From: Nitrobacter sp. Nb-311A
GTDB lineage: Bacteria; Pseudomonadota; Alphaproteobacteria; Rhizobiales; Xanthobacteraceae
NCBI RefSeq assembly: GCF_000152905.1
Contig: NZ_CH672418.1
Location: 96,776-160,775, forward strand
DNA length: 64,000 nucleotides
Direction of reading: 5' to 3'
Of this stretch, positions 25,963 through 33,177 are shown in pieces. A program made the translations under genes and the position numbers. Within the stretch, counting starts at the first letter, position 1, and each line of letters starts with the position of its first letter. Under the pieces are notes generated by a model. The model did not search any database. It worked only from the letters and a program-made list of their open reading frames with translations, and was not told the DNA's origin.

Positions 25963-26076
25963 TGATGACCCTTGAAAACAGCGACCATGCGCAATGGTTC
26001 CTGTATCAGACGTAAGCATAGGAACGACTTGCCTCCCTGAGGTGTTCTGACTGCTCTGATAAAGGAGAACTACGTC

Positions 26077-26280
26077 ATGGACTGGAATCGTGTTGAAGGA
26101 AACTGGAAGCAGATGAAAGGAAAGTTCAAGGAGCAATGGGGCAAGCTCACCGATGATGATCTCGATGTCATCAATGGCAATCGTGAGCAGCTTGAGGGAA
26201 GAATCCAGGAGCGTTATGGCTACCAGAAAGATCGGGCGAAGAAAGAAGTCGACGACTGGTTTGGTCGTCAAAACTGGTAA
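26077..26280 (+). CDS. CsbD-family stress protein
   Basis: 67 residues with AAAGGAGAACTACGTC before the ATG. MDWNRVEGNWKQMKGKFKEQWGKLTDDDL and NREQLEGRIQERYGYQKDRAKKEVDDW are the complete CsbD-like domain. Members are small, hydrophilic helical proteins strongly induced by general stress; in alphaproteobacteria many belong to the EcfG regulon (family knowledge), but I see no clear -35/-10 for it here. A second CsbD gene lies at 30245-30487 on the other strand. Two strong hairpins follow the stop codon. Confidence 0.9.
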   Translation: MDWNRVEGNWKQMKGKFKEQWGKLTDDDLDVINGNREQLEGRIQERYGYQKDRAKKEVDDWFGRQNW

Positions 26281-26282
26281 TC

Positions 26283-26312
26283 AAAAAGCTCCCGCTCCGG
26301 CGGGGGCTTTTT
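26283..26312 (+). terminator. Rho-independent terminator of the csbD gene
   Basis: AAAAAGCTCCCGCTCCGGCG followed by GGGGCTTTTTC: a GC-rich stem flanked by A-run and T-run, 3 bases after the stop codon at 26280. The symmetric runs make it usable from both strands. Confidence 0.8.
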
Positions 26313-26315
26313 CTA

Positions 26316-26354
26316 TTATATAAAAGGCCGCCCTTCGGGCGGCCTTTTATATAA
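26316..26354. terminator. Second, perfect 18-bp hairpin (bidirectional terminator)
   Basis: The arm 26316-26333 (TTATATAAAAGGCCGCCC) pairs exactly with 26337-26354 around a TTC loop. A- and T-runs lie inside the stem. It sits between the convergent csbD gene and the minus-strand gene ending at 26400. Confidence 0.75.
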
Positions 26355-26399
26355 GGTGACGCGACTTATAGACTTATAGGGTGACGCGACTCGGCTCTA

Positions 26400-26582
26400 T
26401 CAAGTGCCGCCGCTGTATCCGACTTTTTCCTGACCCTGAGGTTTGTTGTTCGGATTATCCTCCTCCACACCCTTTCTGATTTCTGACTTCTGGTCGGTCT
26501 TTTGTCCTGTCTTTTGCGAATTTCCTCCGCCGGGACGCGTTTCGCTACCGCCTTGGTTCTTTTGCTGATCGTTATTCATCAA
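26400..26582 (-). CDS. Small Gln/Asn-rich hydrophilic protein
   Basis: 60 residues; GAAGGAGCGCTTTG precedes the ATG, a good ribosome site that supports a real gene. MMNNDQQKNQGGSETRPGGGNSQKTGQKT then KSEIRKGVEEDNPNNKPQGQEK: no hydrophobic core, so probably unfolded in solution. No family recognised. It lies among other short stress-type genes (CsbD, PRC barrel), which suggests a similar expression pattern. Confidence 0.55.
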   Translation of the reverse strand: MMNNDQQKNQGGSETRPGGGNSQKTGQKTDQKSEIRKGVEEDNPNNKPQGQEKVGYSGGT

Positions 26583-26980
26583 AGCGCTCCTTCACATGTG
26601 AGGACGTGATCAATTCGCCAACCGGTCCCTTGGTTCCTTTTGAGGACGCTGTTTGCCGTTGCGGTAAGGAAAGCTCGGAGTTGAAATTATCGACGCGCAA
26701 AAAATATCTTCAGCGCAAATGGCTGTTGTGACGGCGATGTTCCCAGTGACTGAAAGGAGGACGACGAAATCGTTCCTGATGGCGGATGGGCCGCGCCATC
26801 ACTCGTGAAATGGGTTGGTTCCGTTGTGCCTCGCAATTTCCGGCAAGTACCGCTGGTCTGCCCGAGCACTTGCACATTATAGCCATATGAGATTCACCGA
26901 ATGAACGCACAAACCTCCGGCATTCGACAATGTTCGACGATACATTTCACATGCATCCTCACTCAAACCGGAGCGGACTC
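26583..26980. other. Intergenic region without a recognised gene
   Basis: 398 bases. AAAGGAGGACGACG at about 26753 resembles a ribosome site but no open frame follows. Upstream control of the exported protein at 26981 is expected here; I see no named operator. Confidence 0.45.
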
Positions 26981-27352
26981 ATGCATACGTCATTATCAGC
27001 AGTCGCCATTTTGCTTTTAGCTGGATCGTCCGTGGCGACAGCGCAAACCCCACCTGCGTCGTCTCAGTCTCAAACGCCTTCCCAGTCTCAGACAAAGTCC
27101 GAGCAAGGAGTCGCGATTCGAAGCATCCAGGTTGTCGACCTTGATGAGCTGAAGGCAGACGTGCGCTCAAAGGTCGATGTCCTCGTTACGAATACGAAGC
27201 AGGAGGAAATCAGATCCTTGCGGGCTTCCATTGAGGCAATCCCGGAGGCCGTATCGGCACTAAAAGCAAAGGGCCGCAACTCGGCACAGGTTGTCGCCAT
27301 CAATATCGACAAGGAAGGGGTTCTAACCATGTTTACGAAGAAGGCCACCTGA
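26981..27352 (+). CDS. Exported hypothetical protein
   Basis: 123 residues from ATG 26981; an earlier ATG at 26930 would put 17 polar residues before the signal peptide. Signal peptide MHTSLSAVAILLLAGSSVATAQT, then a Ser/Gln/Thr/Pro linker (SSQSQTPSQSQTKSEQ), then a compact domain VAIRSIQVVDLDELKADVRSKVDVLV...IEAIPEAVSALKAKGR...VAINIDKEGVLTMFTKK. The Ser/Gln linker suggests tethering in the periplasm. No domain family recognised. It is followed 69 bases later by another small gene on the same strand. Confidence 0.55.
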   Translation: MHTSLSAVAILLLAGSSVATAQTPPASSQSQTPSQSQTKSEQGVAIRSIQVVDLDELKADVRSKVDVLVTNTKQEEIRSLRASIEAIPEAVSALKAKGRNSAQVVAINIDKEGVLTMFTKKAT

Positions 27353-27421
27353 TCAACGACGAACGTCGTTGTTCATAGAGGTCGGCAACAAACAAGCTTT
27401 TGAACCAGCCCAGGAGTAACC

Positions 27422-27715
27422 ATGAAACTTAATACGGCGCAGGTGCAGCAAACTCTGCAACAGATGGACGCACAGGTTCTTCCAGACGATCATCCGGCGG
27501 CTCGTAAACTCGGCGAGTTATTTGGTGACCACACCTTCTTTGTTGATGAGAGCGGATTAAAGGTTTTGGAATCGACTGAGGCAGTCGCGGCGGAAGCTCA
27601 AACGGGTTCGGTGGTCAGTCTCGCCAACTGGAACGATGGAAAGTTCAGCAGCCTGAAGCCACACGACCCGGTTCTAACGGGAACGGTAATCGTCTTGGGA
27701 CAGTCGAAACAATGA
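27422..27715 (+). CDS. Hypothetical protein
   Basis: 97 residues with CAGGAGTAACC before the ATG. MKLNTAQVQQTLQQMDAQVLPDDHPAARKLGELFGDHTFFVDESGL followed by VLESTEAVAAEAQTGSVVSLANW. It is soluble and acidic, with a helical front and a beta-rich back half. The pattern 'LGELFGDHTFFVDESGLKVLE' is familiar from small conserved proteins of Bradyrhizobium-like genomes, but I know no function. Downstream lies a family repeat. Confidence 0.6.
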   Translation: MKLNTAQVQQTLQQMDAQVLPDDHPAARKLGELFGDHTFFVDESGLKVLESTEAVAAEAQTGSVVSLANWNDGKFSSLKPHDPVLTGTVIVLGQSKQ

Positions 27716-27855
27716 CGCGACGGCCGGCCCGCTTCGCGACATCTTCAAGGGATGCGGCGACGAAGCTTATTCTTCGGGCCGGTCGTCGCAGTTTTTTGTT
27801 CCGCCGAAGAACAGCTATTCATGCTGCTGATGTCGGGCATGTCCTGGAGCCGTTC

Positions 27856-27950
27856 CCGCTTCTGTTTGAATCAGAAGCGGGGCTCTATGATTTGGTTTGA
27901 TGCGTTCTCTTCACGTGAACCGGTGTCCACTTCCTTCGCTTGAAAACGCC
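27856..27950. repeat. Two-module family repeat, copy B
   Basis: Hairpin module CCGCTTCTG / TCAGAAGCGG (27856-27880), then CTCTATGATTTGG, then GCGTTCTCTTCACGTGAACC and GGTGTCCACTTCC...CTTGAAAACGCC. It is the reverse complement of copy A at 17181-17275 across its full length. Confidence 0.75.
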
Positions 27951-27951
27951 C

Positions 27952-28365
27952 TTAGCTGCAAGAACAGCTCTCCTCTTTAAGTTTCTCCGCAGCTTCAGCC
28001 GGTACGATGGAGCCGCTGGCTACGATAGATACGGGCGGAGTGGCTGTATTCTCGTTGAAGGGGCACGAACCGATCGAACCAATCGTTGAGCCGGAGAAAT
28101 AGGTCAGCGTCTGGTTGATCCAGGGACCATTGCCGGTGCCGAACGGCGACCAGGTCCAGTACGACCATTCGAAGAGCGTGCCGTTGCAGCACCCTTCGTA
28201 ACTGCGGCGGAACGGAGACCAGCTGAACCTGGTGCGCCAGGGCAGGAAATCGTAGCGGTATTTGACCTCTGTTTTTGTTTTCCTGCAGGGATAAGGGATA
28301 AAGCCCCACTTCCAGCACACGCCCCAGTACCTAACCGTAACGGTCTCTCGCATTCCACAGGCCAT
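27952..28365 (-). CDS. Cys/Trp-rich protein of unknown function
   Basis: 137 residues from ATG 28365, with GAAGGAGGAACGACC immediately upstream. The product has eight cysteines (MAC, GVC, YPC, EGCC, GSC, ESCSC) and nine tryptophans, mostly in the first 95 residues (RYWGVCWKWGFIPYPC, LPWRTRFSW, FEWSYWTWSPFG). It has no signal peptide of standard form; the front half is basic and beta-rich, the C-terminus is a short charged helix ending EESCSCS. I recognise no family. The composition suggests a disulfide- or metal-stabilised small domain. Confidence 0.6.
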   Translation of the reverse strand: MACGMRETVTVRYWGVCWKWGFIPYPCRKTKTEVKYRYDFLPWRTRFSWSPFRRSYEGCCNGTLFEWSYWTWSPFGTGNGPWINQTLTYFSGSTIGSIGSCPFNENTATPPVSIVASGSIVPAEAAEKLKEESCSCS

Positions 28366-28486
28366 GGTCGTTCCTCCTTCTGAGAGGAGACCTCTTGGTC
28401 TCCCATGACCTGCATCATGAAACCCCTTCATTGGTTGGTGCCGTGAGATGAATCACACAGGCTCGAAACCTCCGGTCCGTTCGCAT

Positions 28487-28518
28487 GCTCGATGAATCGA
28501 CGGCTCGATGAATCGATG
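28487..28518 (+). repeat. 16-bp tandem duplication
   Basis: GCTCGATGAATCGACG followed directly by GCTCGATGAATCGATG (one mismatch), upstream of the small gene at 28621. Confidence 0.8.
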
Positions 28519-28620
28519 GAAAGATGGAAGAAGCTTCACGAAGGAACGATGGCTCTTTCGGAACGCATGCCGAGTGTATGGATTGATTCCCCACGCGAAG
28601 AGCGAAAGGGAAAATGATTG

Positions 28621-28800
28621 ATGTCAGATGCAACCAGCGTCAACAATATCTCGGGTGGAACGCTCGACAAGGACGCTAAAAAGAAGACCGGCAAAACGAT
28701 GCAAGAACTCACCGACGAGAAACGGAAAGAACTCGACAAGAAGGTGGAAAACGGCGGCGATGAAAATATCAAAATCCGCACGAATCAGGTTCTGCCTTAA
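28621..28800 (+). CDS. Small conserved hydrophilic protein, paralogue of the one at 24653
   Basis: 59 residues from ATG 28621, preceded by AAAGGGAAAATGATTG. MSDATSVNNISGGTLDKDAK, then KKTGKTMQELTDEKRKELDKKVE and GGDENIK. It aligns without gaps over most of its length with the minus-strand gene 24653-24841, so one arose by duplication or both belong to a multi-copy family. Highly charged, probably a single helix with a flexible front. Function unknown. A hairpin follows at 28827-28846. Confidence 0.65.
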   Translation: MSDATSVNNISGGTLDKDAKKKTGKTMQELTDEKRKELDKKVENGGDENIKIRTNQVLP

Positions 28801-28826
28801 AGCGTCGCGCGTGAGTGAATGGCGTA

Positions 28827-28846
28827 GCCAGCCCTAACGGGCTGGC
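28827..28846 (+). terminator. Hairpin after the small gene
   Basis: GCCAGCCC-TAAC-GGGCTGGC, an 8-bp GC stem 27 bases after the stop; no T-run, so termination is uncertain. Confidence 0.45.
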
Positions 28847-28870
28847 GCTCTCGCTAAGGACGAACAGTCA

Positions 28871-28900
28871 TTGCCCATGCTATCGTTGCCCATGCTATCG
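28871..28900 (+). repeat. 15-bp tandem duplication
   Basis: TTGCCCATGCTATCG occurs twice in direct succession with no mismatch, in the spacer between two convergent genes. Confidence 0.85.
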
Positions 28901-28962
28901 TTTTGTGGGACGGGTTGAGGTTGATCGGCCGCGTCAGGCGCCCATGCTAATCTCGAGCATGT

Positions 28963-29355
28963 TTAATCTCGGGAACGCTTTCCGAATGCGTCAGCAGCCT
29001 TGGACAACAGGACTGTCATCTCGTTCGGAGCGCGCGTGAAAGGCAAGAAAAATCCCAGCCAGAAGAAAGCCAGGCCGAACAGCACGCCCAGGTTCACGAC
29101 ATCCGACGGGTTGACTTTTCCCAACTGGACATAGGCAAACGTAAAGTAAAAGCAAAACAGTACGCCCACGCTTAAGATGAGAAACCTCTTAGGTCGTGGT
29201 CTGATGAGCCTGCCGATCAGCTGGCCAGCCTGATATCCCGCCATGACTCCAACAGGCGCTATGAGTCGAAACGCAGAGGGCTCCGAGGGAGCAAAAAATC
29301 CATAACTCAGAACAAGTCCGATCAGGCCAAATACGCCAGTCAATATGAAGTTCAT
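28963..29355 (-). CDS. Four-helix membrane protein of unknown function
   Basis: 130 residues from ATG 29355 (MNFILTGVFGLIGLVLSYGFF); the frame upstream of this lacks hydrophobic character and is left out. Helices at about 2-21, 30-50, 57-78 and 88-108 (LGVLFGLAFFWLGFFLPF), with a basic loop RLIRPRPKR between two of them and a charged C-terminal tail. The ribosome site is weak. No family recognised. Downstream and upstream genes are on the other strand, so it is transcribed alone. Confidence 0.55.
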   Translation of the reverse strand: MNFILTGVFGLIGLVLSYGFFAPSEPSAFRLIAPVGVMAGYQAGQLIGRLIRPRPKRFLILSVGVLFCFYFTFAYVQLGKVNPSDVVNLGVLFGLAFFWLGFFLPFTRAPNEMTVLLSKAADAFGKRSRD

Positions 29356-29744
29356 TGTTTCTTGAGCGCTCTGTTCTCGTAGGAAAAATAAGGGTTTGTA
29401 CTGGCTGACTTCTTGAACACGGATTCCCGCCTGGCCGCGTGCGTGATTTGCGTGATCGATCGGAGAACAATGCCGCAATCCGCAACCACGTCGGCAAGCC
29501 TACCACAAGGTCGGGGCCAGTAACAGCGGCGGGCGGAACCATTGTTTCTCAGGAGGCCTTGCCTTCCGCGGGGCCGCCACCGGAACTGGTCCACGAGCGT
29601 TTGGAACCATAAGGCTTGCCGTACATTGGAGTGGCAGGCGCGTCGATGCACGCGCTCGTAAGCGCACGCGCTCGTAAGCTTCCATGAGCAGATAATAGAG
29701 TGAGCAAGCAAATCTAGCTTGCCCAGGGGCGAAGGGAGACCGCC
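29356..29744. other. Intergenic region with a 16-bp tandem duplication
   Basis: About 390 bases without a supported gene; a long minus-strand frame crosses it and the gene at 29745 but shows no protein-like features. GCACGCGCTCGTAAGC occurs twice in perfect succession at 29648-29679. Confidence 0.6.
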
Positions 29745-29945
29745 ATGCCTCATCGGCGCCGTTACAAACAGACCAAGCCTTTTCAGGACCGTCTTTTTGA
29801 TTTCCTTGCGGAAGCGCGACAAAAAGCCGAGCACACGCCCGAGGGCATGGAGCGCGAGAAAATGATCAAGAAAATCGAGAGCGCCAAGACGGCTGCAAGA
29901 ATCGATGCATGGGCGAACTCCCCGAAAATGCAGCGGCCGAAGTAA
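29745..29945 (+). CDS. Small basic hypothetical protein
   Basis: 66 residues; GGGAGACCGCC precedes the ATG. MPHRRRYKQTKPFQDRLFDFLAEARQKAEHTPEGMEREKMIKKIESAKTAARIDAW: a basic front and one long amphipathic helix, ending in a conserved-looking WANSP. It is soluble. Similar short proteins with the FQDRL...AR--A...G-ER...K--- pattern occur in rhizobia (recalled), with no known function. Confidence 0.6.
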   Translation: MPHRRRYKQTKPFQDRLFDFLAEARQKAEHTPEGMEREKMIKKIESAKTAARIDAWANSPKMQRPK

Positions 29946-30154
29946 ACACATGCAGCAGTAAATACATGCAGCAGGGGACCTACGCTTAAGGCGGGCCGGG
30001 GGAGTCATAGCGTTGTCAATCGGACCAGTGAGGGCCGCTTATCGTAGGGGGATCTCGTAGTGGGATCGAAGAGGCGGGGACACCAAGGATCGAAGAGACA
30101 ACGGGTGAACGCACACGGGGGTGAACGCTCGCGCATCCCGACGCGCATCCCGAA
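29943..30154 (+). repeat. Cluster of short tandem duplications
   Basis: Spacer of about 300 bases between two genes with at least three adjacent duplications: TAAACACATGCAGCAG / TAAATACATGCAGCAG (29943-29974), TCGTAGGGGGATC / TCGTAGTGGGATC (30042-30067) and GCGCATCCCGAC / GCGCATCCCGAA (30131-30154). GGATCGAAGAG also recurs at 30063 and 30087. No gene is supported here. Confidence 0.75.
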
Positions 30155-30244
30155 AAGCGAACCGGCTCGGGATCGGAATGCGCGCCATTATTCAGAGCAT
30201 CTTCTTACAGCTAACTGGAATCCACTTGGCCGCGAAGGCTCTGT

Positions 30245-30487
30245 CTAGTATCCCGCCCAGCGCGGCGGTTCTTTCATGTCAGGCCACGTTTGCGCCTTTT
30301 CGTACCAGTTGTCGACTTGCTTTTTGGCGAAGTCTTCCTGATACCCGTAGCGCTCCATCAATTTCTTTTCGAGTTGTTCGCGATGGCCGGAAATTTCCCA
30401 AAGATCGTCGAACGTGAACTTACCCCACTGATCTCTGACCTTGTACTTGACCTGATCCCAGTTCTGTTCAATCCGGTCCCAGTCCAT
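30245..30487 (-). CDS. CsbD-family stress protein
   Basis: 80 residues; AGGAGGGATTACT precedes the ATG on the minus strand. MDWDRIEQNWDQVKYKVRDQWGKFTFDDLWEISGHREQLEKKLMERYGYQEDFAKKQVDNW is a full CsbD domain, followed by a short tail (EKAQTWPDMKEPPRWAGY) missing in the copy at 26077. The two share the MDW-R-E-NW and ERYGYQ-D-AKK-VD-W anchors but differ enough to be old duplicates. Likely a general-stress gene. Confidence 0.9.
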   Translation of the reverse strand: MDWDRIEQNWDQVKYKVRDQWGKFTFDDLWEISGHREQLEKKLMERYGYQEDFAKKQVDNWYEKAQTWPDMKEPPRWAGY

Positions 30488-30744
30488 AGTAATCCCTCCT
30501 TCGCTAATTACCGCGAAAGAGGAAAATCAACGAATTCGAACTTTGTTCCGCCAAGTGGAAGGACGAATGGTCGCACCGGCGGGGGAGACGGTTTGCCTCG
30601 ATGAGATACGTCGCCCGCGTCCTCAATGCGCGCGCGCCGGGAACGCTGTCTGGCCGAATTCGCGATATCGTTCTGAGCGTTGAAAGCTGCCGAGAACTGT
30701 CGTTGGGGTCTCGGATCAGCGGGCTGTAAATCAGGAGCTATCGC

Positions 30745-31440
30745 ATGGTGCAGAAGGCTGGAAGCGGAACATACCGAACGTCTTTTCCTGATCCTGACTC
30801 CACGGAGTTCACCCACGATCTTGAGGAATATAGTGCGCCGGATTTTCCGGAACGGTTGAAGGGTCCGATGCGGGTTGACCTGGCATTGCTGGCGCGGATT
30901 GACGCTGCCCAAAAAGCCGACGGGATCGGCGGGCTCTCCCTCTGGTCGCGATGGTATGCCTGCCAGGTGGAGGAATTGCGCGCCCGATGGATGGAACTGT
31001 TCGATTTCTACAAAATTACCGCGCGCGCGCCCGAGGACGCCTGGATGCAACTTGCGACATCGCTGGCGCGAGACTTCGTTCCCGGACTGCGGGTGGAGAA
31101 CGTTTTTCCAACGCAAGATTTACTCATGGAACAGGCGCGGCTTTTCACCCTGATCACAGAAGTATCGGAAGCCGTGCGCGCCCGCAGTGAGGCGGAAGGC
31201 CACAACGTATCGGAACGAATGGTCCTTGAGCAGGATTTTCTCAACGAGCAGCCATGGAACAATGAGCTGTTCGGCAAGAAGCCGGACAGTATCGATGCGC
31301 TCATGGCAAGGTTCTCGCGGGAAAAGGAGCGCTTCGCCAGATTGCTTATCGAGCAGTATTGGTCGAAGGCGGCTGTCATGTCGTTCTTTGCCGATTCCGG
31401 TCTCGAGGCGCCCGCATTCGTCGCGGACCTGCCGGCTTGA
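30745..31440 (+). CDS. Hypothetical protein
   Basis: 231 residues, helix-rich and soluble, without a signal peptide. GTYRTSFPDPDSTEFTHDLEEYSAPDFP forms an acidic, probably extended front; residues about 45-215 are helical with many aromatic residues (SLWSRWYACQVEELRARWMELF). The start ATG has CAGGAGCTATCGC upstream. I recognise no domain. Only the single cysteine in YACQ is notable. Context gives no clue: a CsbD gene diverges upstream and the amidase converges downstream. Confidence 0.6.
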   Translation: MVQKAGSGTYRTSFPDPDSTEFTHDLEEYSAPDFPERLKGPMRVDLALLARIDAAQKADGIGGLSLWSRWYACQVEELRARWMELFDFYKITARAPEDAWMQLATSLARDFVPGLRVENVFPTQDLLMEQARLFTLITEVSEAVRARSEAEGHNVSERMVLEQDFLNEQPWNNELFGKKPDSIDALMARFSREKERFARLLIEQYWSKAAVMSFFADSGLEAPAFVADLPA

Positions 31441-31799
31441 TGCAATGCGTTGCAATCCATCGGGTCGGTTGGCGCCAAAGTGGTGGGAAGGCTGCACACG
31501 CCGGGAACGGGTTAGACAAAACGCGTGCCGATGCGTTGGTGCCGCAGCCTGAAACCGGCAAAATAGGCTACGTCCATCATCCCCGTCGCGGCCGGTTGTC
31601 ACCCGGCGTGTGCCATTGAGCGAAATGGTACGACTCTTCCGCTGGCTTTTCCATCGCTATGATGCAGCCCCACGAAACGTTGATAGGTGGAACCTGCAAC
31701 GCAGGAAGCGATGACAGCTCAACAGCCTTGTCGAACAGGATTCAGAAGGCGCTCTCAAGCGCGCGGTTTGAGGTCGGCGCGCCCACCGGTGGCTCCAGT
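31441..31799. other. Intergenic region without a recognised gene
   Basis: 359 bases between two convergent genes. Open frames on both strands are short and lack ribosome sites; no strong terminator hairpin was found by eye. Confidence 0.5.
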
Positions 31800-32588
31800 T
31801 TATCTGGTGATGCCCGATGCCTCGGCGGTTTGGGCGGGAAGGCTCTCGAGCAGCGCTTGCAGCGTGGTCAACGTCGATTGATCGGCGAGGCCATCGACCT
31901 TTTCGGGCCGGAAGTGACGCTGAAAGGCTGTGACCACTTCCGTCGTCGCGGTATCGAATTTTCCGGTTGCCTTGATGCCGTAGCCGTACCGCGCCAGCGA
32001 TTGCTGCAACGCCTGGACATTGTCGCCTTCGCTGCCGGTCTTCAGCACGTCGCCGGCCACGATTGGCGCTGGCCGGACCCAATGGCCGACGCCCGAATCC
32101 GCCAGCGAATGCCATGGAAATTTTTCGCCAGGATCCTTCTTGCGGGCAGGTGCGACGTCAGAATGGCCGACGATGCGATGAGCCGGAATATTCCGTCGAT
32201 GAATAATACCGCGACATAGCGCGATGACGGCGGCGATTTGTCGTAGCGGGAAAGCCGGGTAGCCCCAGTCGTGGCCGCGGTTGACGATCTCGATTCCGAT
32301 CGAGCAGGAATTGATGTCCTCTTCGCCCGCCCATGATGCGACACCAGCGTGCCAGGCCCGCTTGGCCTCCTGAACGCATTGCACAACGCGACCGTCTTCC
32401 AGCACGACGTAGTGGGCGGAAACTTCCGTCCCAGACGTACACAGCCGCGCCAGCGCGCCCTCGACGTCCGGCATCCCGGTATAATGCAGCACGATCATAT
32501 CCGGCTGCCGCCCTTTGGCGCGGTCGCCGAAATTCAAGGAGGGCACCGTGTCGGAGACGAGGGATGAGTCCGGGACGAAGGTCGGCAT
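31800..32588 (-). CDS. N-acetylmuramoyl-L-alanine amidase (AmpD-like) with peptidoglycan-binding domain
   Basis: 262 residues from ATG 32588; an in-frame ATG at 32705 would add 39 basic residues with no clear signal peptide, and the choice is not certain. Residues about 25-170 are an amidase-2 domain: MIVLHYTGMPDVEGAL (zinc His), GRVVQCVQEAKRAWHAG and a later HRIVGHSDVAPARKKDPGEKFPW, with the His, Asp and Lys expected for zinc binding and catalysis. Residues about 190-245 form a PG_binding_1 domain (LKTGSEGDNVQALQQSLARYGYGIKATGKFD). It cuts the amide between MurNAc and the stem peptide, in recycling or wall turnover. It lies divergently upstream of the dcw cluster. Confidence 0.85.
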   Translation of the reverse strand: MPTFVPDSSLVSDTVPSLNFGDRAKGRQPDMIVLHYTGMPDVEGALARLCTSGTEVSAHYVVLEDGRVVQCVQEAKRAWHAGVASWAGEEDINSCSIGIEIVNRGHDWGYPAFPLRQIAAVIALCRGIIHRRNIPAHRIVGHSDVAPARKKDPGEKFPWHSLADSGVGHWVRPAPIVAGDVLKTGSEGDNVQALQQSLARYGYGIKATGKFDTATTEVVTAFQRHFRPEKVDGLADQSTLTTLQALLESLPAQTAEASGITR

Positions 32589-32705
32589 TCCAACAATGGC
32601 CTTGGGGATCGGGAGAGGGCGTCGACGTTTCAAGTCAAGACTGACGGACGCGAACATGCAACGATCCAAAACAGGCAACAGGAGGTGCGGAAAACGGGGC
32701 CGCAC

Positions 32706-33177
32706 AGTCGATTCGTCGACGAATCATTAGGATCATTATCCGGAGACGCCATCTGGCATGCAATCGAACGCGAGACGTCTTTACGCGTTTTCCTGTTAAC
32801 GGTTCTGGCTTTTCCGTGAAGTGTGTGAGCGCTGCACCACCTACGGGGCGGGGAAGCGGTGGCTTGATTGCCGCGGAGGCTATCAACGCTTTCTTAACGC
32901 TAAACGCCGTTACTAAGTGGTGAAGAGCCGAACCGGCACCGGGACGGCCGAGGTCCCATTTGCGTTCGAAATCCTCATGGCAGCCCTTCAAATTCCATGC
33001 GGAAGCCCGGGTTTGTCAGCTCATCTTTCTTTTGACGAGCGTTTGGGAACCGGTTCGGGCGGCTTTGCAGGGGTGAGCCGGCCACGGGTCCGGAAAAGAT
33101 GGCTGAATCCCGGGCAGTCGGAGTCGGATGGGCGCGCGCGCGGTGAGAGCGAGGCATTTGCGGATGAAGGCGCGATC
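32706..33177. other. Leader region of the dcw cluster
   Basis: About 470 bases between the divergent amidase and rsmH. The frame of rsmH stays open upstream to 32917, but those 87 codons are Gly/Ser/Arg-rich without family character and no ribosome site. The dcw promoter must be here. No mraZ gene is found, nor a clear row of GTGGG-type MraZ-binding repeats. Confidence 0.5.

Noticed and set aside
27712-27943. Short open frames after 27715
   Set aside because: They lie in repeat copy B and adjacent spacer, without ribosome sites.
29352-30008. Minus-strand frame of 218 codons
   Set aside because: Runs antisense through the supported gene at 29745 and through tandem duplications; no protein-like features.
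32917-33177. N-terminal extension of rsmH by 87 codons
   Set aside because: No ribosome site, composition unlike the family; RsmH proteins start at the [12 protein letters not shown]-type position.
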